Shown one piece after another: positions 26,962 to 37,200 of a stretch of DNA of 64,000 nt. How positions within the stretch are numbered: position 1 is the stretch's first letter; the number at the start of each line of letters is the position of its first letter. The notes beneath the pieces are model-generated. The model saw nothing but the letters and a program-made list of their open reading frames with translations, was not told the DNA's origin and searched no databases. A program made the translations under genes and the position numbers. Source of the stretch: Sulfopaludibacter sp963835555 (GTDB lineage Bacteria; Acidobacteriota; Terriglobia; Bryobacterales; Bryobacteraceae); assembly GCA_963835555.1 (NCBI GenBank), contig CAWIGC010000008.1:310001-374000 (forward strand), given 5' to 3'.

Positions 26962-27657
26962 ATGAAGAAAATACTCCTGATTGAAGACGATGCTGACCTC
27001 TTCTCTCTTTTGAAATACAACCTGGAGAAGGAAGGTTTCGCCCTGAACGGGCTGCAGACCGGCAAGGGCGCCATCGAGCTTTGCCGTCAGGTGCGGCCCG
27101 ATCTCATTCTGCTGGACATCATGCTGCCGGATTCGGACGGCCTGGATATCTGCAAAGGAATTCGGCGGGATCCCGATCTTTCCGCCACGCCCATCATTTT
27201 CCTGACGGCGCGCGCGTCGGAGACAGACCGGATTGTGGGGCTGGAACTGGGCGCCAACGATTATGTCGTGAAGCCGTTCTTTGTGCGCGAATTGATTGCG
27301 CGCATCAAGCTGCAATTCCGCAACCAGGCCGCGCCGGTGCGGGTGCTGGAAGCCGGCGGGCTGGAAATGGACACAACCAGCCGGCAGGTGCGGCTGAACG
27401 GGACTCCGCTGCAACTCACGGCCACCGAATTCCGGCTGCTGGAGTTTCTGATGAGCCGGCCGGGCGTAGTGTTCAGCCGCGAGCAGTTGCTGAACGCCGT
27501 GTGGGGACAGGACCGGGCGATTACGGATCGGGCCGTGGATGTGTACGTTCTGCGGCTGCGTCAGAAAGTGGAGCAGGACCCCGCCGCGCCTTCGCTGATC
27601 CATTCGGTGCGCGGGTTCGGGTATACCTTTGAACCCCGGCGCGCGATGACGGTGTGA
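26962..27657 (+). CDS. Second OmpR/PhoB-type response regulator
   Basis: A 231-residue protein. The receiver has EDD at 8-10, phospho-acceptor Asp52 in LLDIMLPDSDG, FLTARASE and the Lys in DYVVKPFFVREL. The winged helix has LTATEFRLLEFLMSRPGVVFSREQLLNAVWG and VDVYVLRLRQKVE, ending VRGFGYTFE. It is an evident paralogue of the regulator at 24738 but has its own leader and GGAAG ribosome site. No second kinase is present, so it may share the upstream kinase or respond to another. Confidence 0.93.
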   Translation: MKKILLIEDDADLFSLLKYNLEKEGFALNGLQTGKGAIELCRQVRPDLILLDIMLPDSDGLDICKGIRRDPDLSATPIIFLTARASETDRIVGLELGANDYVVKPFFVRELIARIKLQFRNQAAPVRVLEAGGLEMDTTSRQVRLNGTPLQLTATEFRLLEFLMSRPGVVFSREQLLNAVWGQDRAITDRAVDVYVLRLRQKVEQDPAAPSLIHSVRGFGYTFEPRRAMTV

Positions 27658-27663
27658 GGGCGG

Positions 27664-28556
27664 TTATTCCACCGGTTCCCAGGAACGGTCGGGGTCGAAG
27701 CGGGTGATGGGCACGGCGGGCTTGCCGGGAACGGGCGGGATGTCCTTTTCGTAGACCAGGCCTTGCTGGTTCACGATGAAGGTGTGAATTCCGGACACGC
27801 CATATTCGGCGGGCCAGGCCACCAACCCGAAGCCGCCCATCATTTTGTTTTTGACCATGTAATTGTGCGCGCCGCCGGGGGCGTCGGGGCCCTGTCCGGT
27901 GAGGATCCGGAAGTAGTATCCGTGATAGGGCCTGGCGTCGCCTTTGCGGGCGCCCTCCCAGGCGGCGTGGGCGAAACCGGCGGGAATCATGCGGCTCGGC
28001 CGCGCCTTCCCAATACAGCCCGTCGTGCTTGCCGGCGGTGCTCATCAGGCGGGGCGAGTATTGCAGCATGCCGTCTTGGTTGCGGTCCTGGGCGGAGTAT
28101 TTCATCTGCGCGTCAACATAGCCATGGCAGATCTCGATGGCGTCGAGTTCGTCGGCGCCGATGTGCCGCGCCTTCATCTCGGTAGAGGCTTGCGAGGCGT
28201 CGAAGCTCCACTTGCCGTTGGTGCGGCGGAGGGGCACGGGAAACGGCCAGTCTTCGTCGCCGATCGACAGGATGGCGCGGGTCGGGTGCAAAGGTGAGAC
28301 TTGGATCTCGGTGTTTGGCCTGTGCGAGACGCGCGAATTCGGTCTGTTCGTCGCGGTCCTGGTTAGGATTGCCGGAAGTGAGAATGGCTTTCGCCTGCGG
28401 GCCGATAATGGCAGTCAGACGAGCGGAGTCGTGGCTCGCGGCCGCATCGATGACCGCCTGGGCGGCAGCTTCGGGAGAATCGAAGCGCTCCTGGGCAATG
28501 GAAGGCGCGGCGCAGGCAATCGCCGCCGCACAAAGTAAACAGAGTCTGCCGGTCAT
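27664..28556 (-). CDS. Exported DUF2950 family protein, with two frame breaks
   Basis: A signal peptide (MTGRLCLLCAAAIACAAPSIAQ) leads into FDSPEAAAQAVIDAAASHD and ILTSGNPNQDRDE. After an extra base near 28280 comes RAILSIGDEDWPFPVPLRRTNGKWSFDASQ and ICHGYVDAQ. After another near 27998 comes MIPAGFAHAAWEGARKGDARPYHGYYFRILTGQG and FGLVAWPAEYGVSGIHTFIVNQQGLVYEKD. The corrected protein has about 296 residues with all DUF2950 landmarks. The family has no known activity but habitually sits next to DUF3300 genes, as here with a three-base gap. Confidence 0.85.
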
Positions 28557-28559
28557 ATG

Positions 28560-29829
28560 CTATCGCCTCCCGCCCCCGCCGCCACGCATGCCTCCTCCGC
28601 CACCGCCACGCATACCTCCGCCCACTCCTCCTCCGCCCATGCGCATGCCTCCTCCGCCCATGCGCATGCCTCCTCCGCCGAAAGTGCGGCCCGCTCCCAT
28701 GCTGCCGAAGCCGCGGTCGCTCTGCATCCGTGCCATGCCGCCATTGTGGTATCCACCGAAGACACTGTGATTGCCGGCCCAACCGCGCTGCTCAAAGCCC
28801 GGATTTCCGAAGCGCTGTTCGGGGCGCGATCCGCCGCGATTGAAGGCTTGGGACCGGGCGCCGCCGAACCGGCCGGCACCCCCGCCAACCCCATTGCGCG
28901 CAAAGCGGCCGGCGACCTGGCGGTTGGCATACGGCACGCCAAGCCGGTGGTCTGGATTGTGCATCCAATCTGAGCGTCCCATCAGCCCTCCACCCCCAAA
29001 ATTCCGAAATCCGTAACGATGAAAGAAAGAACCATCCGTGTAGATTCCGCCTCCATACCAGTTCGGCGACCATCCCCAGCCGCCCCATCCCCAGCCGCCC
29101 CAGCCTCCAAAATAGAGGCCCATATCGATGCCCGGATCCCAGCCAAATCCGGCATCCATTCCGGGATACATCAGGGGCGGATAAGCACCCCAAGCCGGCG
29201 GTCCCCAGACGTACGCGGGATTGTAATCCGGCACGTACCACATATCCGGATCCGCGGGCTCGATGGTGATCGCCGACTGGCCGCCCTGGTCTTGCGTGGC
29301 GACGGTTTCCTGTGGGGTGGATCGCAGCGTGCCTTTCGCCTGGGCCTGAGCCCTCATGCGTTGCACGGCCTGCATCACCTCTGCCTGCTGCGCCAGAAAG
29401 GCATTGCCCAACTGGGTAGTCCAGTTCATGTCCTGAGTCAAATGGGTCAGCACGTCGGGAAACGCAACCAAGCCTTGTACGCTGGGATCCCAGTTCTCTT
29501 TTTTGGCTTTATCCATGAGCTTGGAAGGTTTCCAGTTGGAGTGGTCGCGAGCCCATTGCTCGGCCTCGGCGATTTCCATGGGATAGGTGGCAGCGGCCAG
29601 TACTTCAGCCACCAGGGGATCGGGATATAGGGCGATCGGGCGCCACCAGGTCGTCCAGTTGCTGGGGCGGCAAGGGAGCGCCTGCCGGAGCGGGAGGCGG
29701 AGCGTCTTGAGGAATATAGAACGCCGCCGCCGAACACAATGCTGCACATGTGAGGAACATCACAGCGACGGGGCCGCCGGCACGATCGACGATTAGGGAT
29801 TTGAAAAGACCGAGGGCTGAGTTCGCCAC
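28560..29829 (-). CDS. Exported DUF3300 family protein with Gly-rich tail, one frame break
   Basis: GTG start at 29829 with an AAGGAG ribosome site. The N-terminus has a membrane-spanning signal (VAVMFLTCAALCSAAAFYI) and a Pro-rich linker to LPPQQLDDLVAP. After an extra base near 29637 it continues IALYPDPLVAEVLAAATYPMEIAEAEQWARDHSNWK, the DUF3300 core, then MWYVPDYNPAYVWGPPAWG. The C-terminal 200 residues are Gly/Trp/Asn-rich and end in tandem GGGGMRMGGGG repeats. The corrected protein has about 422 residues. It is upstream of and probably co-transcribed with the DUF2950 gene. Function unknown; probably envelope-associated. Confidence 0.85.
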
Positions 29830-32675
29830 TGTGTGCTCCTTAAAACACCCGCTCCAGCAGGGGCCCGCTCTGATGCAGGCTTACTCTAAGGCTAGGGCAG
29901 TTTGGAGGCTGATCCTATCGCTTGAGTAGGGTATTATCGCGGATTCAGCAGAGTAGACGATCCCCGGCTTAGAATGTGAAGCGGATCTGGGACTCCAGGC
30001 GCCGATTGTTGGCGGTCTCGTAAAAGCCTTCTCCGTTGGCGCCGCCGGCAACCTGGTTGGCGAAACCGAAGAGCGGGGAGGTGATATCTCCGGTGATCGG
30101 CCCGGGGTTGGTGTGGTTCAGCAGGTTGCGGATGGAAAGTCCGATGCTGAGGTTGTAGCGATGCGAGGTGCTGGGCGTGCCGATCAGGCGTCCAATAGCG
30201 CCGCCCGCGGCCTGCGCGGTGAGTCCCGGGCCGGCGGCGGCAGGCCGCGGGTCGCCGGCGGATGCGCCTTTCTCCCTGCCGAAGCCGATGACCTTGGCGA
30301 TCCGCAGGTTCACGGATACCTGGCCCGGGCCGCGGCCATAGTTTCTGGGCAGGAGCGGTTCGCCGGGTATAGGATTGGGATCCAGCAAGCCGTACGAGGT
30401 GGCAATCAGCCCTGGCCGGGCGGGATCGAGGGCAATTCCCGGGCGGGCGTTGAACAGTGTGGTGCCGTACAGATCCGAGCCAGTCGTGATATCGAAAGGC
30501 GCGCCGGTCTGCACCACCACAAACGGACTGATGCGGATGGCCCACCGGAGATTGAGCGACCCGCCCAGGGTGAAGCGATGATGCACGTCGGTGCTTGCCG
30601 GTCCATATTCGCCGGCCGAGCTGTAGGGATTCGCCGGGAAGGTGCCGAGGCCGTCGGTGTTGCTGAGCGCGCGGTTGAACACGTAGAAGCCAAACAGGGA
30701 AAGCCCCGCGTTCACCTTGGCATTCACGTTGGCGATGAGCTGATTCTGATTGTAGAGTCCCGAGGATTCCATGAGGAAGAGCGGGCCAGGGCGTCCCATG
30801 GGAAAGATGCCGCTGCCCGGCAACGGCGCGTTGATGTCTTCGGAACGCAACAGGTGCAGGCCGTGCGAGTTGGTGTAAGTCACGGCGAGCGTGGTATTGG
30901 CGGGTAACTGGCGCTCCAGGGTGAAGGCCGATTGCGCGATGTACGGTGCGCGCATGGTGGAGCTGACCTGCTGAATCACCTGCGTGGACGCGAAGGCGCC
31001 CAGCGCGGCGGGCGCCGGCACATTGGGGAAGAAATCCGGATTAGCCACCACGTACTGCTGCTGCACCAGTCCGTTGAAGCGGCGGGCGGTGAGGGTGTTG
31101 GCCAGCGCGAAGCGGTCGTAGAACATGCCGAATCCGGCGCGAATCACGGTTTTGGTTTTGGGATTTTTTGCGGTGGCTCCGGGCGCCCACGCCACGGCCA
31201 GACGGGGCGCCACATCGCCATGGTCCGAGATGTTGCTCTGGACTTCGTAGCGCAGTCCGAAGCTCAGTGTGAGATTGGGCCGGGCGCGCCATTCGTCGCC
31301 CGCGAACAGCCCCGCATCGAATTGACTGACGGTGAGTTCCGGCGTGCCGGCATTGATGCTGAACTGGGTGGCGCCGCCGCCGAGCGCGCGAATCTGCGCC
31401 GCGGGATACCCCAAACCCTGGTACAGCAGAGTAAGCCGGTAGCGCTCGATGGACTGCGTGGAACCGGCGCCCGCGCCAAACGTGAACGTGCCGTTGAAAT
31501 TCTGCGGCGCGATGCTGTCGTCGCTCTGCTGGCGCAGGCGGACGCCCCAGCGCCACGAATGGCGGCCCTTCACCAGGGAAGTGTAGTTCTGCAATTCGTA
31601 GCTATTCTGGGTGTCGAACGAGCGGCCGTTCTGCGATCCGCCGTCGTTAAATGCGCCCAGCACCTGAATCTCGGGACCGAGGGTGTTGGCGATGGCCTGG
31701 CTGGCGCTGCGGTAATACTGAAAGCGCGTCTCGTTGACCGCGCGGCCGACCAGGGCGGTGTCTGACGCCTGCACGGTCTGATTGGTGAATTGCGAATGGT
31801 AGCCGCGGTCCGGCAGGTCGAAAGCGCCGATGCCGTTGTCCTTCACATCGGAGTGAGTGATGCCGTAGCGGAACATCAGGGTGTGCTTTTCGCCCGCCTG
31901 GTAATCCACGCGCGGGCTGACTCTGGTGTACCGTCCGGGCGTGGTGACGGCGTTGTAATAGGGCTCGATGGCCAGCGTCCGCGGATTCAGATTCACGGCG
32001 TTGGTGATGGACCCGTTGTCCACCATGTTGCGCTGGGCATCCACCGTGAAAGAGGCCAGGCGGGTAAGAGGGCCGCCGGCGCTGCCTTCCAATTCGTTGA
32101 GCAGAAACGGCGCCTTCCGGGCGGAGTAGGGATTACGGGAATTCCAGAACTGGTCGGCGAAATTCCAGTCGGCGGTGCCGCGATATTTGTCCGCGCCGGG
32201 CTTGGTGAAAATCTCGATCTTGCCGTACCCCAGCTTGTCGTATTCGGGTGAAAAAGGATTCTGGTTGATGCGGATCTCGCGGATGGATTCTTTTGGAGGT
32301 AATTCTCCGCCGCTGAAGCCATCGATGTAGATGGCTCCTCCGCTGGGGCCGGCGGAGGGCCCGGCCAGCGCTTGCAGATCCGCCGCGAGATCGTCGGGAT
32401 CGTCGGAGAGGGCCTGCAGATCGTCGCCGCGCAGCACCAGGGCGCTGGCGTTATTAGTGGAATCGGTGCTCAGAGAGGGCGCGGCATTTTCGTGGACCGT
32501 CACCTTCTCTACCATGGACGCCACATGCAGCACCAGGTTCAAGGTTTGGGTTCCGCCTTTCAGCGAGAGCCGGGCCGGCTGCGCCTGGGCCAGTTCGGGC
32601 GCGGAGGCCTCCACGGTGTAATTGCCATTGGGAAGTCCGGTGAAGGTATAAGTGCCGCTGTTATCGGAGGTGGTG

Positions 32676-32683
32676 CTTTTATT
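32676..32683. repeat. Left target-site duplication of the ISL3-type element (CTTTTATT)
   Basis: Eight bases identical to 34044-34051 on the far side of the element. Eight-base duplications are characteristic of ISL3-family insertions. The repeat corresponds to the AATAAAAG stretch of the receptor reading frame (codons for Asn-Lys-Ser). Confidence 0.9.
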
Positions 32684-34043
32684 GGCTCTGCGCAGGAATC
32701 CGACAATCTGCCCGAAAGGCTAGCTTTCTGAGAGAGGTTTTGTTGGCTAGCCTGAGAGGATGCGGGAACATGAGTGGACGAGGGTTCTGGGATGGCCTGG
32801 ATACAAGGTCTATCGGATGGAGATCGACGAGCGGGGCAAGGATCTGAAGCTGTGGGTGAGGCGGAAGAAGACCGGGTTAAAGCTGATTTGTTCGGGATGT
32901 GGGCAGCATGTGGCAGCCAGCCTGATCCACGAGGTGTGCGAGCGGGAAGTGCGCGACCTGCCCTGCTTTGAGTACCGGACGACGGTGGTGGTGGAGACGT
33001 ACCGGGTGAAGTGCCCGCGCTGTGGGATACGGGCCGAGAAGGTGGCTCAGTTGCCGAGTAAGGCGCCGTACAGCAAGCGCTTCGAGGAAGCCGTGGGACA
33101 AGCTTGTGAGAGTGCGGCGGCACGTCAAGTGGCGCGACGGATGGGGCTGGCGGCGAGCACGGTCCGTGCCATCGATCTGCGCTGTTTGGAGCGATGGGAC
33201 GCGAAACGGCGTCAGCCACCGCTACGCCAGATGGGGGTGGATGAAATCTACCGAGGGAAGAAGGGGAAGTTTCTCACGGTGGTGTGCAATCTGGAGACCG
33301 GTGAGCCGCTGTGGTTCGGCCGCGAGCGGAAGAAGGAAACGCTGGATGATTTCTTTCGTAGCCAGTTGGTCAGCCGGCAGCGGAAACGAATTGAGGCGGC
33401 GTGTGTAGACATGTGGGAGCCGTTCCGGTTGAGCATCGAGCAATGGGCGCCGCAGTGCAGGATCGTCTACGACAAGTTCCATATCATGCAACACGCCAAC
33501 GACGCCATTGATGAGGTACGGAAGGCGGAGTTCTTCCGGCAAGGGCCCAAGAAGCGGGGTCTCATCAAAGGGAAGAAATGGTTGCTGCTGAGTCGCTGGA
33601 AGAACCTGACGCAGGAACACCGTGGGGATTTGAACCGGTTGTTCCAACTGAACCGGCGGGTTTTCAAAGCCTACCTTCTGAAAGAAAGCTTAGAGAGGCT
33701 GTGGAATTACAGCTACCGAGGGGCGATGCTCAACTACCTGAACAAATGGATGGGGCAGCTGAAATGGCAACGGCTGGCTCCGTTCGAAAAACTCGCAGCG
33801 ACCCTCCTGAAGCACGTGGATGGCATCGCCAATTATTGCGAGACTAAGGTTCGCTTTGGCGTAGTCGAGGCGGTCAACGGGAACATTCGCATGCTGATCA
33901 ACCGGGGCCGCGGGTATCAGAACCTTCGCTACCTGTTGCTGAAGGCCAAGCGCATGGCGGTGACCAACCTCGAATTCATCACCGTACACACTGTCAGGAA
34001 AGCCGCCTAAAATGAGCCATCCGTCGGATTCTCGTTCAGTGCC
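32684..34043 (+). mobile_element. Intact 1360-bp ISL3-family insertion sequence
   Basis: Terminal inverted repeats of 21 bases lie at 32684-32704 (GGCTCTGCGC...GAATCCGAC) and 34023-34043 (reverse complement GGCACTGAAC...GAATCCGAC). They are identical at 16 of 21 positions and share the terminal GGC and the inner GAATCCGAC. The single gene is a full-length transposase at 32760-34010. CTTTTATT is duplicated on both sides. Because the ends, target copies and transposase are all undamaged, the insertion is probably recent. Confidence 0.93.
32760..34010 (+). CDS. tnpA: ISL3 family transposase
   Basis: A 416-residue DDE transposase. The N-terminal zinc-binding part has CSGCG (44-48) and CPRCG (85-89), then a helix-turn-helix (ARQVARRMGLAASTVRAID). 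The catalytic core has Asp161 in GVDEI, Asp217 in CVDMWEPF and Glu370 in FGVVEAVNGNIR, the spacing expected for DDE_Tnp_ISL3. The C-terminus (GRGYQNLRYLLLKAKRMA) is typical. Length matches intact family members, with no frame breaks. Confidence 0.95.
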   Translation: MREHEWTRVLGWPGYKVYRMEIDERGKDLKLWVRRKKTGLKLICSGCGQHVAASLIHEVCEREVRDLPCFEYRTTVVVETYRVKCPRCGIRAEKVAQLPSKAPYSKRFEEAVGQACESAAARQVARRMGLAASTVRAIDLRCLERWDAKRRQPPLRQMGVDEIYRGKKGKFLTVVCNLETGEPLWFGRERKKETLDDFFRSQLVSRQRKRIEAACVDMWEPFRLSIEQWAPQCRIVYDKFHIMQHANDAIDEVRKAEFFRQGPKKRGLIKGKKWLLLSRWKNLTQEHRGDLNRLFQLNRRVFKAYLLKESLERLWNYSYRGAMLNYLNKWMGQLKWQRLAPFEKLAATLLKHVDGIANYCETKVRFGVVEAVNGNIRMLINRGRGYQNLRYLLLKAKRMAVTNLEFITVHTVRKAA

Positions 34044-34051
34044 CTTTTATT
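34044..34051. repeat. Right target-site duplication of the ISL3-type element (CTTTTATT)
   Basis: Second copy of the eight-base target, adjoining the right terminal repeat at 34043. See the left copy at 32676-32683. Confidence 0.9.
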
Positions 34052-34257
34052 GAGACCGGATGGCCCCGCCAGCGACACTTTCGCGCCGGGAATCACGGCT
34101 CCGCTCTCATCGTTCACCTGGCCGCGGAGCGTGGCGGTCTGCGCGAACAGAGAAAGGGCATAAAGAAATGTCGCGCACAAGCCGATCATACGAATCATAG
34201 GGAATTACCAATTGTAACGAAATAGACGGAATGAAAAATGTTAACGTACTTTAAGCT

Positions 34258-37200
34258 ATGAAATTACTTTTCGCGGCTTTCTTATTATTTGCCTTGTCTT
34301 TGTGGGGCCAGGAAGCACCCCGGCATTTTCTTGGGGTTACGACGGCTTTGACCCCATCGAGTCAGGCGTCTCCGGAAGATATTGCGAGGGGACATTTACG
34401 CAGCCATGCCGCGGATTTGTTGTTAAATTCGTCCGATTTAGACAGCGTCTATATCGCCAAACAGTATCGCTCCGCGAATAACGGCGTGACTCACATTATT
34501 TTTCGCCAGCGATTCCAAAACGCCGAGGTGGGGAACGCCGAATGGGTGGTGAATATCGACCGGGACGGCCGGGTGCTGAACTCCGGCGGCAATCTCTTTC
34601 CGGCTCCGGCACGCGGGGCCCGGGTGCCGCCGCGAACTCGTGCGGGTGCGGCTGCGCGGGCCGCGGTAACGGCGGTCAATCCCGGTTTGAAGGATCGCTT
34701 CGCACCCATGGAGAGCGCAATGCCGGCGCGCATGCGCAACGGCATCCGCTTTTCGGCAGGACCGCTGGCGCGCGATGTGGAAGGAGCACCGGTGTGGTAC
34801 TACTCGCGTGGCGAACTACGGCCCGCGTGGAATTTTTATGTCGCCGACAGCGACCGCGTTCACCGCTACTCGGTCACGGTGGACGATGCGTCGCAAATGA
34901 TTCTCAGGCAGCAGGCGCTGACGTTCTTTGAAGCCGCCGCCACGGCGCCCACGGGTATGGTGTTCGACGGCCAGAGCCCGCAACCCAACCCCACTCCGGG
35001 CGTGCGTCTCACGGCGCCTCCGCCGATCGTTCCGCGGATACCGGCGCCGTTTCAGGGAGACTCCGCGGCGTCGCCGCTGGGTTGGGTCAGCGACACTGCG
35101 ACCGCGGGCAATAACGCGATCGCCGGCGAAAATCTGCGCGGCCTGGACTTCCTTGTTCCTGCGGCCGCGCAAAGCTCGGACGGCGCTTTCAGCTTTCCGC
35201 TGCAACTGGGAATCGGATTTCTCCCGCTGACTTATCGCGATGCCGCAGTGACTAACTTGTTCTATTGGATCAACCGGGCGCACGACTTACATTACCGGTA
35301 CGGTTTTGACGAGCAGGCCGGCAATTTTCAGGCGAACAATTTCGGCCGCGGGGGCGTCGATGGCGACGCTGTCACCGCCTATGCCCACTACGGCTCGCAA
35401 GCCGCCGGATTGGGGGAATTCGAAAATGCGTTCTTTTCGCTGGACGGCGGAACGGATGACGGCGTGCCCGCCGAAGTCGCCATGTTCATCGGCGGCGGCT
35501 CCGGCGCCACCAACGATATCTTCACCGACGGCGCTTACGACACGGAAGTGATGATTCACGAATATACCCACGGCGTAAGCAGCCGCCTGGCGCGCCAGGC
35601 TTACACCGTGTTTCAGGGCGCCGCGATGGGAGAAGCGTGGAGCGATTTTTATTCCCTGGAATACAGCCTGCCCAGCGGCGCTCCGCCGGACGGCATTTAT
35701 CCGGTGGGCGAGTATTTCAACCAAAGTTGGGGAACCGGTATTCGTACCCGGCCTTATTCGACGGATATGACGGTGGACCCGCTGACATTCGGCAGCATGG
35801 GGCACGTGCGCAATTACCCGGAGGTGCACTCCGACGGCGAAATCTGGGTGGCGGCGCTGTGGGAGATTCGCGCCAACCTGATGGCGCAGTTCGGCGAGCA
35901 GGAGGGACGCAATCGTGTGCGGCAACTGGTGATGGACGGCATGAAGCTGGCGATTCCCGCGGCCACCATGGTGGATATGCGGGACGCCATCCTACTGGCC
36001 GATCGCGTGGATTACGATGGCGCCAGCCAGAGCCAGTTATGGGCCGGCTTCGCCAAGCGCGGCCTGGGCGCGCTGGCCTTCGCGCAAAACGGGACCACGG
36101 TGCACGTGGTGCAGTCCTTCGATCTGCCATCCACCACCGGGCAGTTGAAGTTCTACGACAACCCCATCGTGATCGGCGAGCCGGTGCGCGTGATTGTGCA
36201 GGATTCCAACTATACGAAAAGCTCGGTATTGATCCAGCTCACCGGCAGTTCGGGGGATCTGGAGAACCTGATTCTGACTCAACGGGGGGCGATCTACGAG
36301 GGCTCCATACCCACGTCCATGACGGCGGTAACGCGGCAAAACGGGGTGCTCAGCCTGGTTACCGGGGATTCGGTGGCCGCGTACTATAACGATTTCGATA
36401 GCGCCTCGGGCTCGCCGGAACTGGTTCTCATTTCGATGCCTACGGTGCTGCCGTACTCCGTCAGTTTCAGCGCGCCCGCGTTCACCTTCAGTGGGGAAAA
36501 GCGTTACAGCACCGGTTCGCTGGGCTGGCTGGATTATCAACTGCCGTTCCAGTTTCCTTTCTTCGACAAGAAGTATGGCGCGGTGAAAGTGTTTCCGAAC
36601 GGGCTGATCGCGTTCGATCTTCCGGCCAGCCCCGGCACTTGCGCGGACGGCGTGAACCTGACGCACTATGCCGCAGTGACGCCGCTATGGACGTATTCGC
36701 GTACCACCACTTTCAACGGCGCCGCCCAGAGCAACGAGGGCATCTTTATCAGCGGAGATCAAAAATCGGTCACCTTCCGCTGGGCCAGTGAGTACGCGGC
36801 ACTGGATGACACAGCCAAGCCGATCAACGTAGCGGCGACCCTGTACGATGACGGCCGGATTCTGTTCCAGTACGGATCGGGAAACACGAGCGTCGATTCA
36901 CCGGCGACCTTTTCGCAATGCGGTCCTACGCCGATCGGAATTTCCAACGGCCACGATACCTACGCTCCCTACTACGTCTCCAGCACCTTCCAGAACCAGG
37001 AAACGGTGCACTTCGACCCGGGGTTTAACGATTCGTCGCTGCCCACCGGGACCATTACGGCTCCGCTTTCCGGGGATCACGTGCAGGACATTCTGAAAGT
37101 GTCCGGGACGGCCGCGGATTCGAATGCCCGGGTAAATTGGGTGGATGTCTACATCGATGGCGTGCTGCGATCGCATGTGACGCCGGGCGGAACGCCGCTC

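Larger units (their letters stand above)
29969..34198 (-). pseudogene. Oar-like TonB-dependent receptor, interrupted by an ISL3-type element
   Basis: Minus strand, in two exon-like parts. Part one, from 34198 to 34044, encodes a signal peptide (MIRMIGLCATFLYALSLFAQ) and the start of a carboxypeptidase regulatory-like domain (ATLRGQVNDESGAVIPGAKV). Part two, from 32675 to 29969, continues it (STTSDNSGTYTFTGLPNGNY), then a plug-like region (GGAIYIDGFSGGELPPKESI) and a long beta-barrel ending in RLESQIRFTF. Removing the element plus one 8-bp target copy joins the parts in frame (LNK-STTSD), giving about 953 residues. As it stands the receptor is split and presumably inactive. It is divergent from the M36 peptidase. 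Confidence 0.88.

Noticed and set aside
28563..28700. Short regular repeats that could suggest a CRISPR array or minisatellite
   Set aside because: They encode the GGGGMRMGGGG tail of the DUF3300 protein in frame. Units are short, contiguous and without unique spacers.
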